Assembly: GCF_041206865.1 (NCBI RefSeq)
Contig: NZ_JBGEDP010000001.1
Span: 1,054,001 to 1,118,000 of the forward strand
Reading direction: 5' to 3'
DNA length: 64,000 nt
From: Mycobacterium sp. HUMS_12744610
GTDB lineage: Bacteria > Actinomycetota > Actinomycetes > Mycobacteriales > Mycobacteriaceae
A program made the position numbers and the translations under genes. Positions 44,684-52,515 of this stretch are shown here, one piece after another; the first letter of the stretch is position 1, and every line of letters begins with the position of its first letter. A model generated the notes under the pieces. That model ran no database searches and was not told the origin of the DNA. It saw only the letters and a list, made by a program, of their open reading frames with translations.

Positions 44684-46426
44684 TCAGGCGATGGCCCAGC
44701 CCCCGGCCGCTGAATGCAGGCCCAGGCTGGCCAATCGGGCGAGGTTGATCGCGCCGGCTCGGGCGAGGATGTCGGTCAGGATGCGTTGTTGTCCGCGGCA
44801 GCGAGCCTTGCGACCACCCCAGGGGCGCCGGGTGAAGTGACTGATCTTGCGTTCCACAACCGGCCGATACGTTCGGTAATCGGTCTGCCAGGCCGGGTCG
44901 CGTTGGCGGGCCTTGGCCAGCTGTAGGGCGGCCTCATGGGCATGGATGGTGATCACCCGTCCACGGCGGGCTTTGGTGCATTGCGCCCGCAGCGGACACG
45001 ACCCACACAATGCCCCGAAGCGAGCGACCTGCTGACGCCGCCCGGTGCTGATGGCCACAGTGTGCTCGGCCGGGCAGGTGACGGTGCCCGCAGTCAGGTC
45101 GATACCGAACTGGTCTTTGGAATAGCCGTTGGCGTTGCGCACCGGGGGCACTTTGGCGCGCATGTCATGGCCACGTTGGGTCTGCTCATCGAGGGTGGCC
45201 CCATCAGCGTAAGCCGAATCGCCATACACCTCAAAGACATTGGGCTCCGACTCGTTTCGCACATGCTCACCGTGATCGGTGATCGTTTCATCGGCATCGG
45301 CATCGGCATCGGCATCGGCATCGGCATCGGCATCGGTGGCGGCATCGGTGGCGGCGGAATCGGGTGCAGCACTCGTGGTGTCGGTGACCGGGTTGCCCAG
45401 CAGCTCGTCGATGACCTCACGGTCGGCGGCGTTGGCCGCGGTGACGGCCACCGCGGTGATCAGCTCGTCATCGGGATCGATACCCAAATGGGACTTGTAG
45501 CCATCGAAGGTCCGCGCCCGCGACTTATGCCCATGGCGGGCCTCGGTATCAACGGTGGAGATCAGCCGATCCCGGGCCACCCGCCTCGCGATGCGAAACA
45601 CCCCGTCGTCGCCGGCCTCGACGTCCTGGCCGGCCACCAGCGCCAGCAACTCGACCGCCTCACCGAGTGCCCCGTCAAGCTGGCGGCCATCGCAGGCCTC
45701 CAGTGCTGCCTTGGCGTCGCGCACCAGCGCATCGACCAAGGCTTCACGCGCCGTGGGATCGTCCCAGTCACACGGTGGTTTTCCCAGGCTGGCGTAGTCA
45801 TCGTCGCGGGTCAGCACGGTGCGCACCGCACCGGCCACCTCCGGATCGGCCCGATCGGCCACCGCCAGTAGTTTGCGGATCGCGGCCCGCAGCTGGATCA
45901 CCGTGTCCTGGGTGGCCACCGCATCCAACAGCGGAGTGGAATCGAGCACCCGGCGCCGTCCCCGCAACAACCCCGCCGCCCGCGCCGTGGTGTTGACGTC
46001 CTCGAACAACCGCCGTGGCCGATCCGATGCGCGTAGCCGGTTGCGCATCCCGACCAGCACCGTGGGATGAAACGCCTCCGCATCCACGGTCAACCCGGCG
46101 GCCGCTTTCCAGCGCAGGTCAAAGGCCAGCCGGTCGCAGGCCTCCCGATCCGAAAGCCCCTCGTAGGCCTGCAGCAGCATCACCGCGGCCATCACCCGCG
46201 CCGGCACCGTTGGCCGACCCAACGCCGAACGCTTGAACACATCAGCGAAATAATCGTCGTCGAACAGTGCACCGCCGTGGTCGGCCAGCAGCCGATAGAT
46301 GCTGCCCGCCGGCAGCTGATCGCCGACAAGCAGCATCACGTCATCGAACCGGCCCTGCCGATTTTCCCGTCCCAAAGCCACGCATCTGATCCTCGCCGCC
46401 CATCCATGCGAAACCCGCTCAGCCAC
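44684..46426 (-). CDS. IS1182-family transposase
   Basis: Up to 580 residues from ATG 46426; ATG 46336 (MLLVGDQLPAG) is an alternative start. DDE residues are in RVLDSTPLLDA, VYGDSAYADG and VVERKISHFTRR. A Cys-rich CGSCPLRAQC and the C-terminal RRPWGGRKARCRGQQR match IS1182/IS1182-like elements. An Ala-Asp repeat tract (about eight DA units) interrupts the middle of the protein, encoded by a 6-bp tandem repeat. The frame is intact despite the repeat. Confidence 0.92.
   Translation of the reverse strand: MAERVSHGWAARIRCVALGRENRQGRFDDVMLLVGDQLPAGSIYRLLADHGGALFDDDYFADVFKRSALGRPTVPARVMAAVMLLQAYEGLSDREACDRLAFDLRWKAAAGLTVDAEAFHPTVLVGMRNRLRASDRPRRLFEDVNTTARAAGLLRGRRRVLDSTPLLDAVATQDTVIQLRAAIRKLLAVADRADPEVAGAVRTVLTRDDDYASLGKPPCDWDDPTAREALVDALVRDAKAALEACDGRQLDGALGEAVELLALVAGQDVEAGDDGVFRIARRVARDRLISTVDTEARHGHKSRARTFDGYKSHLGIDPDDELITAVAVTAANAADREVIDELLGNPVTDTTSAAPDSAATDAATDADADADADADADADETITDHGEHVRNESEPNVFEVYGDSAYADGATLDEQTQRGHDMRAKVPPVRNANGYSKDQFGIDLTAGTVTCPAEHTVAISTGRRQQVARFGALCGSCPLRAQCTKARRGRVITIHAHEAALQLAKARQRDPAWQTDYRTYRPVVERKISHFTRRPWGGRKARCRGQQRILTDILARAGAINLARLASLGLHSAAGGWAIA
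45289..45354 (+). repeat. 6-bp tandem repeat in transposase coding sequence
   Basis: Eight contiguous CATCGG units (45289-45336) followed by TGGCGG-CATCGG-TGGCGG. On the coding (minus) strand they give an alternating Ala-Asp tract. Unit length is a multiple of three, so copy-number changes keep the frame. Confidence 0.93.
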
Positions 46427-46471
46427 GCCGAAAGTCAGCGACTAAAACAGCACCGTCCTAGAGCCGGGCCG

Positions 46472-47233
46472 TCACTTGGGCGGGAATCTCAGCGCGCCGT
46501 CCAACCGGATGACTTCGCCGTTGAGGTAATCGTTTTCGCAGATGCTGTGCACCAGCGTGGCGTACTCGGCGGGCCGGCCCATCCGTTTGGGGAAGGGCAC
46601 CTGCGGGCCCCAGTACGCCTCCAGCTGATCGCCGTTCTTGCCGTAGGCGGGTGTCAGGAACGTGCCGGGGGCGATGGTGACCACCCGGATGCCCAGCGGC
46701 GACAGGTCGCGCGCGGCGACCAGGGTCATGCCCAGCACGCCGCCCTTGGCCGCCGCGTACGGCAGTTGGCCGATCTGGCCCTCGTAACCGGCGATCGACG
46801 CCGTGTTGACGATGACGCCGCGCGTGCCGTCGACCGGCTCCTGTCGCGCCATCGCGGCCGCGGACAGGCGCATGACGTTGAACACCGCGGTCAGGTAGAA
46901 CTCGATCGTCGTCTTGAAGCCGTCCAGGTCCAGCGGCGAGCCGTCCTTGCCGACGAGACGGCCCCCGCTCGCCGGGCCGCCGTGGGTGTCGACCGAGATG
47001 CGCAGCGGGCCCAGCGATTCCGCCTCGGCGATCGCCGCCTGGAGGTCGTCGGTGCTGGTGGCGTCGGTGCGCGCGTAGCGCACCCCGAGCTCGCCGGCCA
47101 GCTCCTTGCCCTTCTTGTCGGCCAGATCGGCGACGACGACCCGCGCGCCCGCGGCGTGCAGCCGGCGGACGGTGGCCTCCCCGAGGCCGCCGGCGCCGCC
47201 GACGACGATCGCGGAGCTACCTTCGAGTTGCAT
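46472..47233 (-). CDS. SDR, 3-hydroxyacyl-CoA dehydrogenase type-2-like
   Basis: 253 residues from ATG 47233, with GGAAAGGAAAAGG upstream. Rossmann site VVGGAGGLGEATVRRL (with VGG in place of TGG), NTASIAGYEGQIGQLPYAAAK holding Ser, Tyr and Lys, and IAPGTFLTPAY. The sequence style matches short-chain 3-hydroxyacyl-CoA dehydrogenases of the HSD17B10 type. It therefore fits the step after the hydratase in beta-oxidation. It carries the shared palindrome at 47271-47285 in its promoter, linking it to the ligase operon and the thiolase. Confidence 0.88.
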   Translation of the reverse strand: MQLEGSSAIVVGGAGGLGEATVRRLHAAGARVVVADLADKKGKELAGELGVRYARTDATSTDDLQAAIAEAESLGPLRISVDTHGGPASGGRLVGKDGSPLDLDGFKTTIEFYLTAVFNVMRLSAAAMARQEPVDGTRGVIVNTASIAGYEGQIGQLPYAAAKGGVLGMTLVAARDLSPLGIRVVTIAPGTFLTPAYGKNGDQLEAYWGPQVPFPKRMGRPAEYATLVHSICENDYLNGEVIRLDGALRFPPK

Positions 47234-47270
47234 GCCTTTTCCTTTCCTGCAACCAATCCTCTCCGTTGAC

Positions 47271-47285
47271 GAGAATAGCGTTCTC
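47271..47285. promoter_or_regulatory. Shared palindromic operator, site B
   Basis: GAGAATAGCGTTCTC, 38-52 bp upstream of the SDR start at 47233. Counting one more base each side, the arms CGAGAA and TTCTCG are exact complements. Same consensus as the sites at 40265 and 48259. Confidence 0.75.
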
Positions 47286-47305
47286 GCGCGGTCGGCGCCG
47301 GAAAC

Positions 47306-48175
47306 TCAGCCGTCGTGGCGGCGCAGGAATTCGCGCATCACCCGGTCGAACCGGTCGGGCTCCTCGATGAACGGCATGTGGGAGCTGGATTCGAACAGCT
47401 CGAACTGCGAGCCGGCGATGCGCCGGTGCACCTCCCGCATGTGGTCCGGTGCGCACTCGTCGAACCTGCCCGCCAGGACCAGGGTCGGCAGGGCGATCGC
47501 GGAGAGGCGGTCCAGCACGTCCCAGTCGCGGATGGTCCCGACGATGTGGAAGTCGCTGGCGCCGAACATCGTCTCGAAAATCTCGGCGCCCATGCCCGCG
47601 AAGGCGTCCAGCAGCTCGGTGGGCCAGGGCCGGACGCGACACAAATAGGTTTCGTTCCAGGTGCGGATCGCCGCCTGGTATTCGGCCGAAGACGTGGTGC
47701 CGGCGGCCTCGTGGCGTGCGATGGCGGATTGGGTGTCCCGGTCCAGCTCGGACTTCAACCGGGCCACCATCTCCGAAAACCGCGGTATGGAGGCGATGCT
47801 GTTCGAGATGGTGAGGCTGACCGCCCCGGAGCTCACGTCGAGCACGTACTGCTGCGCCAGCATCCCGCCCCAGGAGTTGCCGAAAATGTGGAAGCCGTTC
47901 AGGCCGAGCGCCCGCACCACCGAATCCATCTCGGCCACCGAGCGTTCCATCGTCCACAGGGCGGTGTTCGACGGGCGCCCGGAGCGCCCGCACCCGAGTT
48001 GGTCCCAGAAGACGATCTCCCGCTCGTCGGCCAGGCGTTCCAGCGACCTCAGGTAGTCGTGCGGCAGCCCGGGGCCGCCGTGGACCACCAGCACGGGACG
48101 GCCCGCACCGCCCCCGGTCCGTTTGAACCACACGTTGCCGCCCGGGACCGCGATCAGGCCTTCGTGCGCCGTCAT
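47306..48175 (-). CDS. pip: Proline iminopeptidase-type alpha/beta hydrolase (Rv0840c-like)
   Basis: 289 residues. The peptidase S33 pattern is complete: HGGPGLPHDYL (oxyanion), FWDQLGCGRSGRPS, nucleophile Ser in GNSWGGMLAQQYVLD, Asp in GRFDECAPDH and His in SSSHMPFIEEP. The sequence is close to what I recall of M. tuberculosis Pip (Rv0840c), including AIRTWNETYLCR and ETMFGASDF. Family members release N-terminal proline or other residues from peptides. It belongs to the ancestral backbone rather than the catabolic island, yet its promoter is shared with the thiolase operon and contains the island palindrome. Confidence 0.9.
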   Translation of the reverse strand: MTAHEGLIAVPGGNVWFKRTGGGAGRPVLVVHGGPGLPHDYLRSLERLADEREIVFWDQLGCGRSGRPSNTALWTMERSVAEMDSVVRALGLNGFHIFGNSWGGMLAQQYVLDVSSGAVSLTISNSIASIPRFSEMVARLKSELDRDTQSAIARHEAAGTTSSAEYQAAIRTWNETYLCRVRPWPTELLDAFAGMGAEIFETMFGASDFHIVGTIRDWDVLDRLSAIALPTLVLAGRFDECAPDHMREVHRRIAGSQFELFESSSHMPFIEEPDRFDRVMREFLRRHDG

Positions 48176-48258
48176 GTCCCCTTCCTATCTCAAGCCCCAG
48201 CAGGGCGGCGAGCCGAGCGCGACGGCGGCCCACCCCGCAACTGCTACTCTCGCAGAGA

Positions 48259-48273
48259 GAGAATACCGTTCTC
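48259..48273. promoter_or_regulatory. Shared palindromic operator, site C
   Basis: GAGAATACCGTTCTC in the divergent promoter between pip (start 48175) and the thiolase gene (start 48300), 26 bp upstream of the latter. Matches the consensus of sites at 40265 and 47271. Confidence 0.75.
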
Positions 48274-48299
48274 ACGTCTGCCGACCTGGAGAAGACCCC

Positions 48300-49439
48300 G
48301 TGCCCGAAGCCGTCATCGTGTCCGCCCTGCGCACTCCCATCGGCACCGCCCGCAAGGGCACGCTGCGCGACACCAGCGCGTTCGACCTCGCCCATCACGT
48401 GGTGTGCGAGGCGGCCAAGGACCTGGATCCCGCACGGGTGGACGACGTGATCCTCGGCGAGGGCCTCTACGGCGGCGGCGTCATCGCCCGCCACGCGGCG
48501 ATCACGGCGGGTCTGTCCCACGTACCGGGCCTGGCCAACAACCGGCACTGCGCGGCCGGACAGGCCGCGGTGCAGAGCGCGGCGGCAAGCGTGCGCGCCG
48601 GCATGGACCAACTCGTCATCGCCGGTGGGGTGAATTCGGCCTCCACCTCCCCGCGGTCGCGGATCCCGGTCGACGGAGAGTGGGTCGACTGGTTCCCGCC
48701 GACCCACCCGGACCGCCCCGACGCCCCGAACATGGACATGTCCATCACCGTCGGCTGGAACGCCGCGGTCAAGGCCGGCGTGAGCCGCGAGGAGATGGAC
48801 GCCTGGGCGCTGCGCTCGCACCGCAACGCGATCGCCGCGATCGACGAGGGCCGGTTCACCGAGGAGATCGTCCCGATCGAGACGCCGCACGGGTTGTTCT
48901 CCGTCGACGAACACCCCCGCCGCGACACCACGATGGAGAAGCTGGCCGCGCTCAAACCGCTGCATCCCGAGATCGAGGGTTTCTCGATCACCGCCGGCAA
49001 CGCCTGCGGCGCCAACGACGGGGCCGCGGTGCTGACGATCGCCAGCCACGAGCTCGGGCTGCCCGCGCTGGCCACCGTGCGCTCGTGGGCGTCGGTCGGC
49101 GTCGATCCCGCGATCACCGGCTTGGCGCCGGTCGATGCGATCCCGAAAGCACTTGCCCGGGCAGGGCTTTCGATAACGGATGTGGACCTGTTCGAAATCA
49201 ACGAGGCCTTCGCGGCGATGTGCGTGGCCACCGTCAAGTTGCTCGAGCTGGACCCGGGCACCGTCAACGTCAGCGGCAGCGGCTGCTCGCTGGGGCATCC
49301 GGTGGCGGCGACCGGCGCCAGGATGCTGGTCACCCTCGTGCACGAATTGCGGCGCCGCGGCGGCGGAATCGGTGTGGCGGCGATGTGCGCGGGCGGCGGC
49401 ATGGGTTCGGCGACGGTGATCGAGGTCCCGGCGCCATAA
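48300..49439 (+). CDS. Thiolase (acetyl-CoA acyltransferase)
   Basis: 379 residues from GTG 48300, with GGAG upstream. Complete thiolase catalytic set: Cys84 in RHCAAGQ, His333 in GHPVAATGAR and Cys363 in MCAGGGMG, plus NEAFAAM. It would cleave the 3-ketoacyl-CoA formed by the preceding enzymes. It is co-directional with the MeaB-type GTPase, 7 bp apart, so beta-oxidation and cobalamin-enzyme maintenance share one transcript. Confidence 0.93.
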   Translation: MPEAVIVSALRTPIGTARKGTLRDTSAFDLAHHVVCEAAKDLDPARVDDVILGEGLYGGGVIARHAAITAGLSHVPGLANNRHCAAGQAAVQSAAASVRAGMDQLVIAGGVNSASTSPRSRIPVDGEWVDWFPPTHPDRPDAPNMDMSITVGWNAAVKAGVSREEMDAWALRSHRNAIAAIDEGRFTEEIVPIETPHGLFSVDEHPRRDTTMEKLAALKPLHPEIEGFSITAGNACGANDGAAVLTIASHELGLPALATVRSWASVGVDPAITGLAPVDAIPKALARAGLSITDVDLFEINEAFAAMCVATVKLLELDPGTVNVSGSGCSLGHPVAATGARMLVTLVHELRRRGGGIGVAAMCAGGGMGSATVIEVPAP

Positions 49440-49446
49440 TGCACAA

Positions 49447-50337
49447 GTGAGCATCACCGAGCTGATCGCGAGCGCGCGCAACGGATCTCCGCGCGCCGCG
49501 GGTCGTCTGCTCAGCCTCGTCGAGAGCGAGCAGCGCGACGAGGTGATGGCGAGCATCGGCCCCCCGTCGGCCGCGCACCCGGTCCCCGTCATAGGCGTCA
49601 CCGGGCCGCCGGGTGCGGGCAAGTCGACGACGATCGCCGCCCTGGTCGGCGCCTACCGGGAACGCGGCTCCCGAGTCGCCGTGCTGGCCGTGGACCCGTC
49701 CTCGCCGTTCAGCGGTGGTGCGCTGCTGGGCGACCGCATCCGGATGGCCGCGCACATCAACGACTCCGGCGTGTTGATCCGCTCGGTGGCCACCCGCGGC
49801 CACCTCGGGGGGCTGGCCGCCGCCATCCCGGCTGCGCTGCGGTTGCTCGCCGCCATCGGTTACGACGTAGTGCTGCTGGAGACCGTCGGGGTGGGGCAGT
49901 CCGAGATCGAGATCGCCGCCGTCGCCGACCCTGCCGTCGTCATCCTCAATCCCGGTGCGGGCGACGCCGTGCAGGCCGCCAAGGCCGGCGTGCTGGAAGT
50001 CGCCGACATCGTGGTCGTCAACAAGGCCGACCGCGAGGGTGCCGACCAGACGGTGCGGGACCTGCGCGCCGAGACCGACGCCCCGATCGTGAGCCTGGTC
50101 GCCGCCCGCGGCGAGGGAATCGCGAATCTGCTGGCCGCCGTCGACGACCATCGCCGCAGCGACAACCGCGCCCGCCGGCTGGCCCGGGCGAGGGCGCAGA
50201 TCCTGTCGCTGGCGCAGTCGCGCCTGCGGGCCCGGCCGGAACTCGAGCGGCTGGCGGAATCGGTGGTCGACGGGCACGACGATCCCTACACCGCCGCCGA
50301 GAAACTGCTGTCATCGTCCACTGGACGCGACGACTGA
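49447..50337 (+). CDS. MeaB/ArgK-type G3E GTPase, acyl-CoA mutase chaperone
   Basis: 296 residues from GTG 49447. Walker A GVTGPPGAGKST (residues 50-61), DPSSPFSGGALLGDRIRM, Walker B/switch ETVGVGQSEIEIA, and VVNKAD for guanine recognition. MeaB proteins gate adenosylcobalamin loading into, and protect, B12-dependent acyl-CoA mutases. Mycobacteria normally have a MeaB beside mutAB elsewhere; this copy is in the catabolic island that contains the divergent mutase at 29562-31565. I infer that it serves that mutase. It follows the thiolase by 7 bp. A strong palindrome lies just downstream. Confidence 0.92.
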   Translation: MSITELIASARNGSPRAAGRLLSLVESEQRDEVMASIGPPSAAHPVPVIGVTGPPGAGKSTTIAALVGAYRERGSRVAVLAVDPSSPFSGGALLGDRIRMAAHINDSGVLIRSVATRGHLGGLAAAIPAALRLLAAIGYDVVLLETVGVGQSEIEIAAVADPAVVILNPGAGDAVQAAKAGVLEVADIVVVNKADREGADQTVRDLRAETDAPIVSLVAARGEGIANLLAAVDDHRRSDNRARRLARARAQILSLAQSRLRARPELERLAESVVDGHDDPYTAAEKLLSSSTGRDD

Positions 50338-50342
50338 GGGCG

Positions 50343-50368
50343 CGGTGTCCCCCGATCGGGGGACACCG
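50343..50368. terminator. Perfect 26-bp palindrome downstream of the GTPase gene
   Basis: An 11-bp GC-rich stem (arms CGGTGTCCCCC and GGGGGACACCG) around GATC, starting 6 bp after the GTPase stop. It can fold into a hairpin typical of mycobacterial intrinsic terminators, which often lack a clear U tract; a short CCCCCTTTT follows. Because the symmetry is exact and it lies about 105 bp upstream of the Rv0843-like gene, a dimeric-regulator operator is the alternative. Confidence 0.6.
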
Positions 50369-50472
50369 GTAGTCACCCCCTTTTCGGGCCGATCGACGGA
50401 GTTGGGGCGGGGTCGAACTTTCTACCGTGAGTTCGTGTTCAAGACACGGACGCAGGGTTAGGAGATCCGCAC

Positions 50473-51447
50473 ATGACTCGCGCACCGACGCCGGCGCTCG
50501 TGCAGGACCAGTTGGAGCTCTACCGGCGGATGTGGGTATTGCGGCTGCTGGACATGGCACTCGAGGAGTCGCGGATCGACGGTCTTCTCGACGGTCCCCG
50601 AGAAACCGCATTCGGGCAGGAGGCCGTGGCCGTAGGCATCACCGCGGCACTGCGGCCCCGCGACGTCATGACCACCACCATCCCCCATCTTCGGCACGCC
50701 CTGCGGGCCGGCCTCGCCCTTCCGCTGGGCCCCGCGATCGCCCAACTGATCGATCCGTCCCTCTGCGACTCGCAGGAAAGGACCCCTGTGGGCGAGTGGA
50801 AGCTCGGTCTGCACTCCGCATCGACCCCGTTGGCGCGGTCGGTGCTGTCCGCCCTCGGTGACGCCGACGCGCAGCGGCGGGCCGGCGCGGGCGAGGTAAC
50901 ACTGCTGGCCATCGCGGATCGGGACGCGAGCACCGTCGAGTTCACCGTGGCCGCGACCATCGCTTCGTCGTGGCGGCTCCCGGTGGTGTTCGTCGTCGAG
51001 GACATCCGCGCTGTATCGGGTCCACGCGCGGACCGCTGCCCGCGCGGTCGTCATGGCATGCCGGTGCTGTCGAACAACGGCAAAGATGTTGGCGCGGTTC
51101 GCGATTCGGTCGCCGAGGCAGTGCGGCGGACGGGTGTGGGCGAAGGCCCGGTGCTGGTCAACGCCGTTACCTACCGCAGCAACCACCCCGTCGGTCTGGA
51201 TCCCCTGGTGTCCGAGAGGCGACGGCTGATCGACGGCGGCGTCAGCTGCGCCCACCTGTACGAGGTGGAACGCCGAGCCCGCCATTTGGTGGCCGAAGCC
51301 GAGTCGTTCGACGACGGCCATGGTGCGGGCGGAGGAGGCGGCGCCGGTCCGCGAGCCGGAGCGCTGGCCGGCGATCAGCTGAGTAGGCCTTGCCGCATCC
51401 CCTCGGCGACGGCCGCCGCTCGATCGCTGACGCCGAGCTTCTCGTAG
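50473..51447 (+). CDS. E1-alpha-dehydrogenase-like protein lacking the TPP motif (Rv0843-like)
   Basis: 324 residues from ATG 50473 with AGGAG upstream. It resembles pyruvate/acetoin dehydrogenase E1 alpha chains (YRRMWVLRLLDMALEE, FGQEAVAVGITAALRPRD). The thiamine-diphosphate motif GDG...N is not intact. The matching place reads AIADRDASTVEF and the closing Asn pair is replaced by VVED. No E1 beta gene is next to it. Catalysis by the standard mechanism is therefore unlikely. Its position beside narL matches Rv0843 in M. tuberculosis. The last 73 bp overlap the convergent narL gene, and the low-complexity C-terminal tail comes from that overlap. Confidence 0.8.
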   Translation: MTRAPTPALVQDQLELYRRMWVLRLLDMALEESRIDGLLDGPRETAFGQEAVAVGITAALRPRDVMTTTIPHLRHALRAGLALPLGPAIAQLIDPSLCDSQERTPVGEWKLGLHSASTPLARSVLSALGDADAQRRAGAGEVTLLAIADRDASTVEFTVAATIASSWRLPVVFVVEDIRAVSGPRADRCPRGRHGMPVLSNNGKDVGAVRDSVAEAVRRTGVGEGPVLVNAVTYRSNHPVGLDPLVSERRRLIDGGVSCAHLYEVERRARHLVAEAESFDDGHGAGGGGGAGPRAGALAGDQLSRPCRIPSATAAARSLTPSFS

Positions 51448-52028
51448 AGGCGCTGGACATGGGTTTTGACGGTCGACGGGGCCACATACAGTTCCCGCGC
51501 TATCGCGGGGACGCTTTGGCCGTGGGCAATCCGGTTGAGCACCTCGCGCTCTCGTGCGCTCAGCGCGGGCGCCGCCGGCGCCGCGCGCTGGCGGATCTCG
51601 GCGGCAAGGCCCCCGACGAGCCCCGGTGCCACCACGTCACGACCTTGCGCGCAATCCAGCACGGCGCTGACGATCTCGCTGCGGGTCGAGTCTTTCAGCA
51701 CGAACCCTGCGGCGCCCTGCTGCAGTGCCTGGTAGACGATCGCCGACTCGTCGTGCGCGGAGAGCAACAACGCGCGGGAGGGCAACTCCAGGTTTCGCAT
51801 CTCCGCCGCCACCTGAGCGCCGTCCATGCCGGGCATCCGGTAGTCGAGCAATGCGACGTCGGGCAGGTGAGCCTTGATCAACTCCAGCGCCGCGGTGCCG
51901 TCGTCCGCCTCGCCGACGACGTCGACCGACCCGCTCGACGCGAGCGCCCGCACCACGCCCTCGCGGAAGAGCGGATGATCGTCGGCGACGACCACCGTCA
52001 CCTTGTGCGGGGCCGCTGCGCCGACCAT
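51375..52028 (-). CDS. narL: NarL-type response regulator
   Basis: 217 residues from ATG 52028 (a longer frame to 52055 is possible). The receiver domain has VVVADDHPLFREGVVRAL, phospho-acceptor Asp in VALLDYRMPGMDG, and conserved Ser/Lys (LSAHDE, FVLKDS). The C-terminal LuxR-type helix-turn-helix is LSAREREVLNRIAHGQSVP...PSTVKTHVQRLYEKLG. It is nearly identical in pattern to M. tuberculosis NarL (Rv0844c). It is divergent from narS. Since narS is disrupted and lacks its ATPase domain, phosphorylation must come from another kinase or a small phosphodonor, or NarL works unphosphorylated. Confidence 0.93.
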   Translation of the reverse strand: MVGAAAPHKVTVVVADDHPLFREGVVRALASSGSVDVVGEADDGTAALELIKAHLPDVALLDYRMPGMDGAQVAAEMRNLELPSRALLLSAHDESAIVYQALQQGAAGFVLKDSTRSEIVSAVLDCAQGRDVVAPGLVGGLAAEIRQRAAPAAPALSAREREVLNRIAHGQSVPAIARELYVAPSTVKTHVQRLYEKLGVSDRAAAVAEGMRQGLLS

Positions 52029-52515
52029 GGCGATGAGTGTAGCGGCCGGCCGCAACAGAATTGCTGCTGTGGACTTGCGGCGGCCCGATCCCTTCCTTCG
52101 TGGTTCGACACGGCCGGGACCCCGCCGATGAGTACGGTGACCGGGTGGTGCGTCCTGAAAGTTGGATTGGACTAGCGGGTGGAAGTCCCGTCCCGGTAGG
52201 TACCGGAGCGCCGGGTAGCAGGCCCCGGTTCGTTGGAGAGATCTGGCGGGCTGAGCGGGGTGTCGAGAGCCTCTTTGGAGGGAGCAAGTGTGCGGGCCGT
52301 AGCGTTAAGCGAACTCTGCAGCCTCGTCACAACCACAATGGGAGAGCCGAGCCGCTCATTTCACGGCGAAGGCCATGTCCGGCGAGCCCTGGTCCGGGGT
52401 CAGCTTGTCGGGTCTTCCCGGGGTATGGGTGGCGGCACGTGCACATAGTCTGGTTCGGAACAGGAGAGACCCGTCTGCCTGGCCTTCGTCGGGCAAAGAC
52501 CAGGGGTATAAGCCG

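Larger units (their letters stand above)
44531..46457 (-). mobile_element. IS1182-family insertion sequence
   Basis: 1,927 bp with imperfect terminal repeats (left GACGGCGCTGATGTAGT, right GACGGTGCTGTTTTAGT). It is flanked by the 4-bp repeat CTAG (44527-44530 and 46458-46461). It lies between the hydratase and an SDR gene without breaking either. It contains an 8-bp tandem repeat in its non-coding left arm and a 6-bp tandem repeat within its transposase gene. Confidence 0.88.

Noticed and set aside
47315..49450. Plus-strand open frame of 711 codons antisense to pip
   Set aside because: Antisense to pip and out of frame with the thiolase; only GC-driven stop avoidance.
47217..49622. Minus-strand open frame of 801 codons over SDR, pip and thiolase genes
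   Set aside because: Opposes or runs out of frame through three well-supported genes, and its translation has no family features.
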